Notes: a model not told the origin generated them from the letters alone. 64,000 nt of DNA from Siphonodentalium dalli (GCA_032622095.1 CP136061.1:238624609-238688608), one strand, 5' to 3'; positions 32,928 through 43,844 are shown, numbered from the stretch's first letter. Numbers and translations are program-made.

Positions 32928-33240
32928 TATCACCAAATTCACCCTCTGGGGATCTCATTCTGCTTAGGCCTCATCTTCTGGGAATTATCTATAGTCTCAA
33001 ACATTGCTTTTAGTCAACTTTTCCACTACTGTTCAGTTTCTATATCCCCTAATTTGCAGAAGATAAATAGCATAATCAAGGTGACTAATGGGTGAACATC
33101 TCAATCTGATCCTAGGTCTCCCATAGCAGTTCAGGCCTAAGCAGAATGAGATCCCCAGAGGGTGAATTTGGTGGTGCTAGCATGCTATGCAGGATAGCAT
33201 CAATAAATTCACCCTCTGCCTGGGGACCTCACACACTATA
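32928..33240. repeat. Family A long MITE, both termini lost
   Basis: The right side of the first arm, the internal block (TTTGCAGAAGATAAATAGCA) and the second arm are present. Neither CAAGYCTG terminus remains; the sequence ends after GGGGACCTCACACACTATAT. Confidence 0.8.
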
Positions 33241-33906
33241 TATGTGGAGGCTGAGTAGTGTGACATGTCGTCTGGAATTGCTTCCAATCTCTCTATATAC
33301 TATACATTGTGATTCTTTGTTTGTTGTTGTCGATAGTTTCCTCAGGTTCGCAGTTTAAACATGATCTGGAAATGAATCTCGTATCACCCGCAGAGTAGTC
33401 AGAATTCTTCACACACAGCGCAATCAAACCATTATAGATTTTGTGGCAAATCTAATATAGCACGCCATACATTCGTACGACTGGTGGAAAATTTGATTTG
33501 TGACTGGTGAAGAGCAAAGATCGAGTATGCCCGATGTTTCCTCATATGATCCATCACAACCCGCTGGTTTGTTAGTCCATTTTTCTACTCGGATAAATTT
33601 CTCCGGGGAAATGTTGTAAATTGCAAATAATATTGAATGCTCAAGCTTGTTCACTAACCTTATTATATCAATATGGCGGCACGTTGCGGCCGTGATCCCA
33701 CTCATGCTTAAATGAAATGTTAGCTAGGAACTCATGGCCCTAGCCATGTATTTCCCCTTCATGCCTAAATGAAATGTCAAATCTCAACTCATGACCCTAG
33801 TTGTTGATTGTTGATGATCTTGATGCTGTTGGGTACATGTACTAAGATTCAGGCCTTGATAACACACATGCTGTCATTTTGTTAGCTAACCAGATATCCG
33901 TTTAGT
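33241..33906. other. Mostly featureless; one minus-strand frame and a 57-bp tandem pair
   Basis: A 93-codon minus frame (33424-33705) starts just inside a CG-richer patch with ATGGCGGC at ~33671. Codon usage looks unremarkable and I recognise no domain. At 33701-33802 a ~57-bp unit (CTTCATGC(T/C)TAAATGAAATG... ACTCATG(G/A)CCCTAG) is repeated. A real first exon cannot be excluded but is not supported. Confidence 0.3.
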
Positions 33907-34029
33907 CAAGTCTGCAAATGGTGTGCCTGTAATTTGCAGAATGAGGTCCCCAGACAGTGGGCTAGCATCACCAAATTCACCCTCTTGGGACCTCATTCTG
34001 TTTAGTCCTCTTCTTCTGGGAAGTATCTA

Positions 34030-36472
34030 GAGCTATGCTTTAATTAGTCGACCTCTTTAACGAGGTTATGGGCCAGTAATGACCGTGGTTAGACCGACAT
34101 CAAGCGGTAGCACCGCAACCATTTGCGTTGACACACGGTACCTGAACACAGTAGTATTAGAACTCCACCGCGGTAATCTAGTCCGTTATCGGCGTACACT
34201 GCGGTAGTATTTTCATTACACAGTGGTCATTTCCTCAAACACCGGTGTCAACCAAGATCGAAACATCTGTCAATAAGAATAATTATCACTGTTGTTTTTG
34301 AAGACTCAATGCTGTGTAACATGAGATTTTCTATCTCTCTTGTTCAAGTTGTCCTATAATTTGGGTAAATATATATTGAAACTGGCCTTACATTCGTTCC
34401 TCTTGTGGAACTAAATTTATTTCAGTGTACTAACGTCTTCAATGGTTGATGTTCCTGCGTAATTCCTTTGAAGTCTCCGCTTACATGCATATGGTGCATG
34501 CAAATACATGTACATCATGTAGGTAATGATAACATGCTCAGATCTCAGATTCCAAGTCTGCACTTACGTAAACCAGCTAAAACCAGCTAAGATATTTGGA
34601 TAGCGAGTTTTCAGTGGAATTTTGCAGAATAAACATGACCACAGGTACATGTATAAAGCCAAGGAGACAGATAATCTTCAAATTCAATTCCAAATATGCC
34701 GGCACAATCTATGTGTAACTCCAACGCGTTAATCAAATCTGGTATTTATAAAGAAATAAACACACCACCTCACAGTGTGTCTTTATTTTATTCTTTGTCC
34801 CACATGTTTAAACAAAATCTTTTCTGAAAATATTTATACATGTATTATTCAAATGAAATTGTGCTTTCTAATATCATTTTTCTTCAAATTCGAAATGGAT
34901 AAACGTGACATCAAAATTAAACGTCTATTAGAGTTACGAAAGTAACTCTGCCATGCACGGATGTTAACCCTTTACCCAACAAACCGGCCAAAACCGGCCA
35001 AATAAAGCTTCAACAGCCTAAAATATCTTCGGTCTGCCTCAATAACACCATACAAATATGGATATCATTGGAACCGGTTCATTGACCACATTGTGATGGT
35101 TACAGTTATGCCCTGTGCCAATGCATTCTCTTATATATGCGAGTCGACCATAGGTCGCCTCGCAAATATAAGAGAATGCATTGGCCTATAAAAATTCTTT
35201 TTTTTAACACTTTTTACCATTTTTTCTTACATTCTTTAACAATTTTATAATTTGTTCTTACATTTTTTTTACAATTTTTATAATATTTTTCTACATTCTT
35301 TGACAATTTTATCATTTTTAATATGTTAAGCCAATGCATTCTCTTATATATGCGAGGCGACCTATGGTCGACTCGCATATATAATAGAATGCATTGGCAC
35401 AGGGCCGTTCTGTTGGGTAAAGGGTTAACTTTAAGTCCCCCCCCCAAGATGAACAGTACCGGCACAGGTAGAGCTGACTATGGTACCTCATTTTCATTTG
35501 TGATATGATCGATAGGTTAATGTTTAAAGAGGTCGCGAATCGTGTGAATTCCCGGATAATCCCCATGCGACAGATGTGTCTGTGGGGTTTCATTTGTAAC
35601 ACACCATGCGCCCACATGCATTTTCGGTTGTTCATTGCATGATGTCTGTGGAATGTGAATGCCTCTCCATATATTATTTGATCAAATGTGATGCTTTTAT
35701 GAATTTTAATAAAAGCATCAGGCTGTTTGTGATCCATATAAATAATTTTTATCAAATAATAGAGAATTAATTATCACAAAACGTTCATGAATTTCGTGTT
35801 TTGAATTTTGAAAATGCCGATCGAGTTAGCTCACTTACTAGTATGTATAAATACCTAGGCCTACCTGCTTTAGTTTCCGATCATATATACATGTATATAT
35901 AATTATATATATGACGTTACCTGAATTTCTGCAATGCATATCGACCATTTGAGGGCCGCATAACTGGTATGGCAATTTCCACATCCCGTTAGCAATACGA
36001 TTACTGTATACTACTTAAAAATACACCCGTTCACGGCCGCGTAACGACATTGTAACAAAGGGTGATCAGCACATCAATTACCACGGCAGTGCTGATTACC
36101 ATTGCTTATTTTGAGGGCTGTTTTAATATAGTTAAATCTCGATTAGGTGCACATAATACTGTGCAGTTTTCCATCGCTGGCTCGTCCAGTCAAGAAGTTA
36201 TCAGTCATGAAATTTGTTACTGTGTAAGACAACCGTGGTCATGAAGTGCGCTACTGCATGGCACCATGGTCACTGCCACAGTTCACCGCAGTCATAAGGT
36301 GCCTTACCGCTGGTCACCATGGTACCCAAAACTCAACTGCAACCAGGCGGTATACTCTGTGGTATATTGCGGTTTCAGTACCGCTGTTAACTTCCTGACT
36401 GCGGTATTACACCGCAGTATAATACCACATGTCAACCTCGTTAAGAAGGGTTGATTAATTAGAGCATAGCTG
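34030..36472. mobile_element. 2.44-kb TA-type inverted-repeat element related to family C
   Basis: Ends GAGCTATGCTTTAATTAGTC and its inverse (GATTAATTAGAGCATAGCTG) continue to AACGAGGTT, a TIR of ~38 bp. The flanks are TA and CA, the latter an altered TA judged from undisturbed copies. Subterminal regions are full of ACCGCGGT or ACCGCAGT-like words on both sides. The ends align with CAGTAATGCCCTAAATAATC of family C, so it may be a longer relative. A family D MITE lies inside. No transposase frame remains; the 145-codon frame at 35318-35755 crosses the family D border. Confidence 0.8.
34964..35428 (-). mobile_element. Family D piggyBac-like TTAA MITE, reverse orientation, long spacer
   Basis: TTAA lies at 34964 and 35425. 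The GGCCGGTTT tail is at the left, with cassette hairpins at ~35110-35190 and ~35330-35403. The AT spacer between the hairpins is ~60 bp longer than usual because the TTCTTACATTCTTTAACAAT-type unit is repeated. This is the innermost layer of the nest at 33.9-36.6 kb. Confidence 0.92.
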
Positions 36473-36652
36473 CATGGTCTCAAAATCTAGGTCTTTCATA
36501 GCAGTTGAGACCAAAGCAGAATGAGGTTCCCAGTGAGTTAATTTGGTGATACTAGCCCGCCATGCCGGATGGCGTCACTAAATTCACCATTTGGTGACTT
36601 AATTCTGACACACTATTTGCAGGCTTGCATTTAGTGTTATCTGGATTAAGTA

Positions 36653-36864
36653 CAGTAATGCCCTAAATAATCGACTCCTTAACCACAGCAGAATTATGGG
36701 TAACTTTTCAGGATTTAGTCAGAAATATGGCTTGTTGCCATTCATCGAAAGCTCTCATTGACAGCTTTCCGATGAATGGCAACAAGCCATATTTCTGACT
36801 AAATCCTGAAAAGTTACCCATAATTCTGCTGTGGTTAAGGAGTCGATTATTTGGGGCATTACTG
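36653..36864. mobile_element. Family C TA-flanked palindromic MITE
   Basis: A full 212-bp palindrome lies between TA dinucleotides, with CAGTAATGCCC and GGGCATTACTG ends. It lies 25 bp beyond the split family A copy. Confidence 0.93.
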
Positions 36865-37213
36865 TATGTATTGAGAACTCGCAGGGCAAATGATATGACA
36901 CACATCAATGCTTTGTTAATTGTTATAGTCTTATTGTTATGACACACTTTCTCACTCGTTTTCACCTCAGAAGACCTTTTTTTATTCATTAACTTATTGT
37001 TATGTTGGCTTATATAACTATATTCCTACAATGCCAGGTCGTTCCTCCTAGTGTTACCTGATATAGTGTGATGACTCTTTTGTTATCCCTAAACGATCAT
37101 ATGAATATGATCTCACCCATGATAAGTGTGAAAAGTACCTGAGAGCTCTTACTTGTTAATTATTGTGACTAATAATATTTTCAAACTGAAAGTTATGTAT
37201 ATATAACTTGGTA

Positions 37214-37613
37214 TTAACCCTTTACCCAACAGAAGGGCCCTGTGCCAATGCATTCTCTTATATATGCGAGTCGACCATAGGTCGCCTCGCATATATAAGA
37301 GAATGCATTGGCTTAACACATTAAAAATTATAAAATTGTTAAAGAATGTAAGAAAAAATGGTAAAAAGTGTTAAAAAAAGATTTTTTTTAGGCCAATGCA
37401 TTCTCTTATATATGCGAGGCGACCTATGGTCGACTCGCATATATAAGAGAATGCATTGGCACAGGGTATAACTGTAACTATCACAATGTGGTCAAGGAGC
37501 CGGTTCCAATGATATCCATATTTGTATGGTTCTATTGAGACAGACCGAAGATATTTTAGGCTGCTGAAGCTTTATTTGGCCGGTTTTGGCCGGTTTGTTG
37601 GGTAAAGGGTTAA
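37214..37613 (+). mobile_element. Family D piggyBac-like TTAA MITE
   Basis: A 400-bp copy with TTAA at both ends, both cassette hairpins (37239-37312, 37391-37466) and the GGCCGGTTT tail. It is very close to the copies at 28.6 and 39.1 kb, suggesting recent spread. Confidence 0.94.
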
Positions 37614-37756
37614 AGAGGTATCTCAAGACATACCTATGCAGAAGATTTCCGAACAAATCCATCGATTTAGCGCTGAAACTACATGTACATATTTTGTTTC
37701 TTATATATTTTTTTGAAAATTTGAGATTGTTTCATTTGTGCCAGTTCAATTTTTAT

Positions 37757-38080
37757 GTTTACCCATACCATAGTATGGTAAACATAGTGTCGTTATCCGG
37801 ATTGACCACTCGTCGTTAGTCCGTCCGTCTGTCTGTTGTCTGTCTGTCCGTAGACACTTTACGCATGGTGCGATAACTTAAATATTTTCTATCTGATTGG
37901 AACCAAATTTTGTATATGAATTTCTCAGCACAAAAGACAGATCGAGTTCGAATATGGGTTTGATCTGACTATTTTTAACTGAGTTATGGCCCTTTTTCGA
38001 GAAAAAAATATTCACTCTTAAAAAAAAATAAAAAAAATAATTGAATTCCTTGCTCAATTTAAAAAAAAAAAAAAAAAAAA
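37757..38080 (-). mobile_element. Pearl-like element, short form
   Basis: A GTTTACCCATACCATAGTAT hairpin with TGGTAAAC (37757-37785) is followed by GTCCGTCCGTCTGTCTG-type tract at ~37818-37850 and then one core-like unit (TTATGGCCCTTTTTCGAG). It ends in an A-rich run (38010-38095). Read on the minus strand the order matches the other pearl-like copies. Only one core unit is visible. Confidence 0.55.
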
Positions 38081-38139
38081 AATAATTAAAAAAAACATTT
38101 TTTGTTTAAATAATTAAAAACTCATTGATATGTACTGGT

Positions 38140-38200
38140 AAATTTGTTTGGAGCGACATTAAACCCAATTCACCAATTCCATCCCATGCCTTTGGACTAC
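38140..38200 (+). repeat. Possible SINE-type tail fragment
   Basis: GGAGCGACATTAAACCCAAT followed by TCACCAATTCCATCC resembles tails of dispersed repeats common in molluscs. No promoter boxes are seen upstream, so this is weak. Confidence 0.3.
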
Positions 38201-38209
38201 TTAGCTATT

Positions 38210-38728
38210 GATAAGGCTATATTATTTTCTGATATCTCTTATGCCAATGTGCAGATAAAGCTATGGTATCTAATTTAAAAAAAAGTTTAAACAATACACA
38301 TCACATGATATTAATAGTAGACTAGAACATCTGTGCTGCATTGCACAGCTGAGTATATCACTCTACATATGGTCTGAGGTCATTATAAATGTTATTGGTT
38401 AATAGAGATGCCAGTCTTCAACATAAACAATGCCTGTGATTTGTTGAAAGCTCTGCTATATAATTTATATTAATGGGTCAGCAGTGAGGTGTGATATCTT
38501 GATGGCTGTTGTTGGTAGAATTTGATACATTATCATTGTAAACTTAAATTGGACTCTCTTAACCCAAGTAGTCCATGTCCAGGTCACCTTTTCACATTTA
38601 ACCCAAGGCTGTGGTGGTGCAGCATTATAGATCCTGTACCAGTGCGCGAGTGACCCATAAATTCCAATAATTTGTGTTATGTACATTTGTCTATAATAGT
38701 ACATAACAGTATACTCTATAATTCAACA
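38210..38728. other. No recognisable feature
   Basis: A 79-codon minus frame at 38465-38704 is unsupported. Confidence 0.5.
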
Positions 38729-38818
38729 TCAAAACTCTCATCTATGATTCCGATCATAGCAATTTACTATCGTCAAGGGATGGGTTAACATCTGCCGATC
38801 GTGATCGGCCTCTCGTTT
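38729..38818 (+). repeat. Dispersed ~95-bp repeat, copy 2
   Basis: Partner of 27624-27717. The two copies share both edges but their outer flanks differ, so the unit is dispersed rather than part of a longer duplication. Confidence 0.75.
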
Positions 38819-39054
38819 TAATCAGCGGCCTCGTAAAAATTGCAACTTGCAATTCTAGAGCTGCCGTACTAAATAATTTTGATGATTAAAATGAAAAAAA
38901 GAGAAAGCAGTGCATGAAGTTTTAAAATAATTTATTAAGATAACGCAATATATCTTTTCTGGACAATAGCTCGTTATTCCGTTTATGATTTCAGAATTCC
39001 AATGAATACAAATGGCACAGTTTTTGCTAAGGTCTGATTTTTTTATTCAAAGCT

Positions 39055-39454
39055 TTAACCCTTTACCCAACAGAAGGGCCCTGTGCCAATGCATTCTCTT
39101 ATATATGCGAGTCGACCATAGGTCGCCTCGCATATATAAGAGAATGCATTGGCTTAACACATTAAAAATTATAAAATTGTTAAAGAATGTAAGAAAAAAT
39201 GGTAAAAAGTGTTAAAAAAAGATTTTTTTTAGGCCAATGCATTCTCTTATATATGCGAGGCGACCTATGGTCGACTCGCATATATAAGAGAATGCATTGG
39301 CATAGGGCATAACTATAACCATCACAATGTGGTCAATGAGCCGGTTCCAATGATATCCATATTTGTATGGTTCTATTGAGACAGACCAAAGATATTTTAG
39401 GCTGTTGAAGCTTTATTTGGCCGGTTTTGGCCGGTTTGTTGGGTAAAGGGTTAA
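39055..39454 (+). mobile_element. Family D piggyBac-like TTAA MITE
   Basis: A 400-bp copy with TTAA at 39055 and 39451, CCCTTTACCCAACAGAAGGG at the left and TTTGTTGGGTAAAGGG at the right, with both cassette hairpins intact. Confidence 0.94.
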
Positions 39455-39612
39455 TGCATCTTTCTGGGACATACTACACTTTTAGAAAAGTAGTTCAGGT
39501 ACATGTATTTATCTGCCTATTTCGAAACTGGGAAAAATTCAAAGTCGAATATTACTAGGTGTATTTTGGAGCAGGAACCACAATGTGGGTTTAATTATGA
39601 TATCTAAAAACA

Positions 39613-39849
39613 TTGAAAATATGGTTCATTGTGAATCAAATCTCCAGCATGCAATACATTAAATTTTTAAGTAAAAATATTGTGATTTATCGGGTTCGTT
39701 ATGAATCATTAAACCTTCTACATTGGAATCAGCATGAGCCATTTAAAGCTCAAACACTGGTACTAATATGGAATGGAGCCCATTACGAAACAGTACAAGC
39801 CACTGATGATTTATTTCCTCGATTAAGACATTTAATAACCCATGGATAA
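39613..39849 (+). pseudogene. OTU-protease-like C-terminal fragment (weak)
   Basis: The 78-codon frame reads LSKNIVIYRVRYESLN and KAQTLVLIWNGAHYETVQ near its end. A strand ending in (L/I)xxxxxHYxxV preceded by an NIxxY strand is how OTU-type cysteine protease domains finish, with the His being catalytic. No N-terminal DxxC part is visible upstream within ~150 bp, which has stops. OTU domains are carried by several invertebrate transposons, so a mobile-element origin is likely. It lies between two TTAA MITEs. Confidence 0.35.
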
Positions 39850-39966
39850 CTATATGAACTCTCCTATTTTTGTTCTAAAAGATTACTTTGTAATATTGAA
39901 TGATGTGGACATGAATGAACTCACCTGCTGGAAGCATCTCCAGTGTCTAAGGCTGATAAGGTGGAA

Positions 39967-40350
39967 AACCCTGTGCCAATACATTCTCTTATATATGCGG
40001 GTCGACCATAGGTCGCCGTATATATAAGAGAATCCATTGGCCTAACAAATTTTACATTATTTTTGATAATTATTAAAAAAAAATTGTTAAGAAAAAATTT
40101 AAAAATTGTTAAAGAACATAAGAAATAATGATTAAAAAATGGAAAAAATTGTTAAAGAATGCTGAAGAATGTAAGAAAAATTGATAAAATTGATGAAGAA
40201 TGTAAGAAAAAATGATAAAAAAAATGAAAAAAATTGTTAAAGAATGTAAGAAAAATTCATAAAAAATGGTTTGGCCAATTCATTCTGTTACATATGCAAG
40301 GCGACATATATGGTTGACTCGCTTTTATAAGAGAATGCAATGGCACAGGG
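39967..40350. repeat. Degenerate hairpin cassette with expanded spacer
   Basis: It starts CCCTGTGCCAATACATTCTC and ends GAGAATGCAATGGCACAGGG, with eroded hairpins. The spacer is an array of GTTAAAGAATGTAAGAAAAA-type units (at least six between 40090 and 40260). No TTAA terminus flanks it directly; a GCAGCTCCCGTCAT block like the family F end follows at ~40371. Confidence 0.75.
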
Positions 40351-40499
40351 TCTCTATAGTGTTGTGCCAGTGCAGCTCCCGTCATCAAACGGTTAATTAT
40401 AAGTGGGCAATTCCAAGCACGTTACCATTATCAATTCTTTTTTACACGTTCGAAATACTTTCTTTATGTATATCATAGTCTCATATAAAAGGGGCATCT

Positions 40500-40590
40500 C
40501 CAATGCCTCAGTTGGTATGGCGCATGCCACATTTGGCCAACATAAGCATTCCAGCGATGGCAAAGCTCGTTCAAAGTCCAGATTTGTTAT
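40500..40590 (+). repeat. tRNA-like SINE head (weak)
   Basis: GCCTCAGTTGGTATGGCGCA resembles a tRNA D-arm with A box. About 50 bp on, GCTCGTTCAAAGTCC resembles a B box. No acceptor-stem pairing is clear, so this is more likely a SINE or tRNA relic than a tRNA gene. Confidence 0.35.
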
Positions 40591-40836
40591 CCATGCAAAT
40601 GGAAGATAATCTGATTTGAGTATCTAGGTAAGCTTGTCGATTTGCTTCTCAGGGGTCAGTGGTTTCTACATGCAATGGCATGATTTCCACATGTAATTAA
40701 TTCTCTGCATGGTCTTTCTTCAACCAATAACACTGACATGACATGGCTTAGCGTTGAAACAAGGATAAGCACCAAACCACCTGTCTAAAATTTTGAACAA
40801 AGTTTGGGGTTGAATTACCTGTATGTGGAGCTTGGT

Positions 40837-41554
40837 CAAGTCAGAATTATTTCCCCAGAGGGTGAATTTAGTGATGCCATCCTACACAGTGGGCTAGCAT
40901 CACCAAATTCACCCTCTGGTACCTCATTCTGCTGAGGCCTCAACTGATATGGGAGACATAGGACGTGATTGAAGCTCCCCATTTGAAGTTGGTGATGTTC
41001 ACCCATTAGTCAACTTGATTATGCATTCATTCTTCTACAAATTAGGGAATATAGAAACTGAACAGAAGAGAAAAAGTAACCAAAAACTGTTAAATGGAGA
41101 CATAGATACTTCCAAGAAGATGAGGCCAAAGTAGAATAAGGACCCCAGAGGGTGAATTTAGTGACGCTACCCCGCTAGCATCACCAAATTCACCCTCTGG
41201 GGACCTCATTCTGCATGGCCTCATCTGCTATGGGAGACATAGACTGAGATTGAAGTTCCCAAATGGTGAATATTGTGATGTACATCCACTGGGAACCTCG
41301 ATTATGCAATGTGTCGTCTGCCAATTTGGGGATATAGAGAAACTAAACTAAAAAAAAAATTAGAATCTTTGTGAATATGTTTCTATAGAAATTTCATAAT
41401 AAAGAAACTTTCAAAAGAAGATAAGGACGAAGCAGAATGAGGTTCTCCAGAGGGTGAATTAATGATGCTAGCCCACTGTGCAGGGTAGGGTCACTAAATT
41501 CACCCTCTCGGGGTCCTCATTCTGCAAATGACAGGCACACTAAACTCAGACTTG
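40837..41554. mobile_element. Family A hAT-like MITE, enlarged form with three arm units
   Basis: The ends are CAAGTCAGAATTATTTCC and CACTAAACTCAGACTTG. It contains three palindromic arm units and two different internal blocks (TTACACATTAGTCAACTTG-like at ~41005; CCAATTTGGGGATATAGAGA at ~41320), as if two long copies were fused. Flanking octamers AGCTTGGT and AGCTCAGT match 6 of 8. It lies directly against the SINE at 41555. Confidence 0.82.
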
Positions 41555-42035
41555 AGCTCAGTAGTTCAATGGTTAGAATATTTTGACTTGTACAAGTAAT
41601 GCCCTAAATAATCGACTCCTTAACCATAGCAGAATTATGGGTAACTTTTCAGGATTTAGCCGGAAATATGGCTTGTTGCCATTCACCGGAAAGCTCTCAG
41701 TGAGAGCTTTGCCATGCCATATTTCTGACTAAATCCTGAAAAATTACCCATAATTCTGCTGTGGTTAAGGAGTCTATTATTTAGGACATTACTGTAGTTG
41801 CTGTCAACACAGAGATTATGAATTCGATCCTCGCTGGTGGATTGCTGAACTTCATAACAGTAGCTTAGGTTTTAGGTTACATGAGAGCAGAGGGTGACTG
41901 TACTTGTACCGGTAAAGTTATCCGCTGTTCAAATCTCGCACCCAGTTGTGCCCTTGAGCAAGGTCGCTCGTACTATGACTGCTTTGTGCCACTCATGCGT
42001 TAAAGAGTACTTGGTTCCGGTGAAGATAGCTCTTG
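41555..42035 (+). mobile_element. tRNA-derived SINE interrupted by a family C MITE
   Basis: A perfect A-box match (TAGTTCAATGG, 41562-41572) and a B-box-like GAATTCGATCC (~41820) form a tRNA-related head once the MITE (41593-41794) is taken out. A body follows with the central motif CCCTTGAGCAAGG (41951-41963), a motif found in the core of several metazoan SINE families and in the second copy at 47.8 kb. The 3' tail is not clearly delimited; family A sequence begins at ~42040. Confidence 0.75.
41593..41794. mobile_element. Family C palindromic MITE inside a SINE
   Basis: CAAGTAATGCCC (one extra base) to GACATTACTG, flanked by TA on both sides (41591-41592, 41795-41796). It separates the A and B boxes of the SINE. 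The right half of the fold is partly deleted. Confidence 0.9.
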
Positions 42036-42039
42036 TCAT

Positions 42040-42343
42040 TCATCCCCAGACGGTGAATTTAGTAACGCTATCCTGCATAATGGGCTAGCATCACTAAATT
42101 CACCCTCTGGGGACCTCATTCTACTTAAGCCTCATCTTCTCTTGAAAGTTTCTTATATTAAATTTCTATAGAAACTTCTTCATATAGAATCTATTTAAAT
42201 TTTTTTTAGTTATGATGCCATGCAGAATGAGGTTCCCAGAGGGTTAATTTAGTGATGATAGCCCGCTATGCAGGATTGTGTCAATAAATTCATCCTCTGG
42301 GGACCTCATTCTGCAAATGACAGGCACATTAAACTCAGGCTTG
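42040..42343. mobile_element. Family A long MITE, left terminus lost
   Basis: It begins within the first arm (CCCCAGACGGTGAATTTAG) and runs through the internal block to CATTAAACTCAGGCTTG. The block is shortened. Confidence 0.82.
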
Positions 42344-42417
42344 GTTGGGGTCGCTTTCTCCTTGGAGGATGGGATTGACAATGATGTCACATGTCATATG
42401 ACTGAGTTAATAAGATC

Positions 42418-42600
42418 TCATCGGCCCTAAACGTACAAAATATGTCTGTTAAAGAATATAAGAATAAATTATTAAAATTGTAAACAATTGTAAAAAAAAA
42501 AAAAAAAAAAAAAAAATGTTAGGCCAATGCATTCTCTTATATGCATTGGCACAGGGTATATGGGTTGATACAAAAATCGACCTGGCACTCAAAGGGTTAA
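42418..42600 (-). repeat. Family D' TTAA MITE, collapsed copy
   Basis: The right end CCTGGCACTCAAAGGGTTAA and the left CATCGGCCCTAAAC segment match the 13.3 and 52.3-kb copies inverted. The cassette hairpin has collapsed to CCAATGCATTCTCTTATATG followed by CATTGG. A poly-A run of ~23 lies at 42491. Confidence 0.8.
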
Positions 42601-43423
42601 GTGCATTGAAATAAATTTACTGGATAATGTGCTATATATATTGATCAATTATTATTATTTACCCCCCAACCTCATGTCACTGCGTCCCTGTTTGGAGCAA
42701 ACTGACACATATTTTTTAAGGTTTCTTGAGGATGATGGAAGGGAGTGGGATTCTTCTGAGGTTTAATGCCATATCAAGCTGCACTGAGCACTGATATTCC
42801 TGTGCTGTCTCAGGATAATTGGATAACAGTATTGACTGGTTCCTGGGCTGAGTACAAATTGCATGGCACCCTGGCTCATGTCAGGCGATTTCCCCCTAAA
42901 TGTGATAAGAGTATTATCTATGCCAGTTAGCATTGCCCAGGGCTCAGACAAAGATCCTAGGCAGCAGTTATTAAAAGAGAAAATGAAAAAGGAATGGAAA
43001 TGTTGATCCATGGTGAATTTGCAGTCCTCAAGGGGATTTATAATGCATTTGACTTCCAGTTCAAACACACTATAATCTGAATTTATGACCCTTTGAGGAT
43101 ACGTGGAGGCGGAGTAAAGCCATATTTCATTGATGGTGAACTTAGGTTAGTGCGCTTCTATGGAGGTCTTTGAGCCATTGAGGTAAATTGTGCTGTATTT
43201 ATATACAGTGTAGATTATCTGATAACAGAATATTTTTAACTAACTACATATTTATTATCCCTTTGATAACTGGATTATAAGCTTGTGGGCAACTACTTTG
43301 ATTACCATTAATTTATTTAATTAAGTTCAACCGAATGCCATAATTTAAACTGGTGGGTCCTTGAATTGCTACATGTATGATGCTGGTAGTACAAAGTAAT
43401 GCTGTTAAGAAAAAGTGCCATTA
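42601..43423. other. No recognisable feature
   Basis: A 101-codon minus frame (42763-43068) shows no family features; no repeat is recognised. Confidence 0.5.
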
Positions 43424-43750
43424 TTAACCCTTTGGAGATATACATGACGTCATGTAAGAGTTTAACGTCAACGTCATAGCAATAATTATCAAATTTGGGT
43501 CAAAAGGTCCAATAATTCGTTTTAATTTATGTGTATTTTCTGTTGACGTGTGCTATCATAATCTATTGTGCTTATACATTGGGACATTATATTAATAATC
43601 AAAATATCTCCTATACAAATCATTTATAAATCAGATGATCAATTGAAGTTATGTCTACATAAAAATGACATTTCCTGAAACGACATTTATGTCGTTCCAC
43701 TTGCAAACCGTATGGCGACATATGTGTCTTTCTACTCGCCAAAGGGTTAA
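43424..43750. mobile_element. 327-bp TTAA-flanked MITE
   Basis: TTAACCCTTTGG at the left and CCAAAGGGTTAA at the right give a 12-bp TIR with TTAA at both ends. The interior has TGACGTCA-like words and a CGACAT-rich right side. It is piggyBac-like by ends only; single copy here. Confidence 0.8.
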
Positions 43751-43844
43751 GTTGGTATTTATGCAGTGTTTGGGTAATCTGAGTGATTTATGATAATAGT
43801 GGCCCTGGTGTTTGCAAAGGAGGATTAGCCATCTCAATTATGGA

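Larger units (their letters stand above)
33907..36627. mobile_element. Family A long MITE split by a 2.44-kb element; TSD preserved
   Basis: The left end CAAGTCTGCAAATGGTGTG and first arm (with an internal deletion) run to ~34029. The internal block resumes at 36475 (GGTCTCAAAATCTAGGTC) and the second arm ends TTTGCAGGCTTG. Flanking octamers CGTTTAGT (33899-33906) and CATTTAGT (36628-36635) match 7 of 8, so the two halves belong to one original insertion. Confidence 0.88.

Noticed and set aside
35318-35755. 145-codon minus-strand frame
   Set aside because: Its C-terminal part is family D hairpin sequence and it crosses the TTAA border of that insertion, so it cannot be an old gene.
40500-40590. 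A functional tRNA gene
   Set aside because: A-box and B-box-like words are present but the acceptor and anticodon stems do not pair, so it is kept only as a weak SINE-head call.
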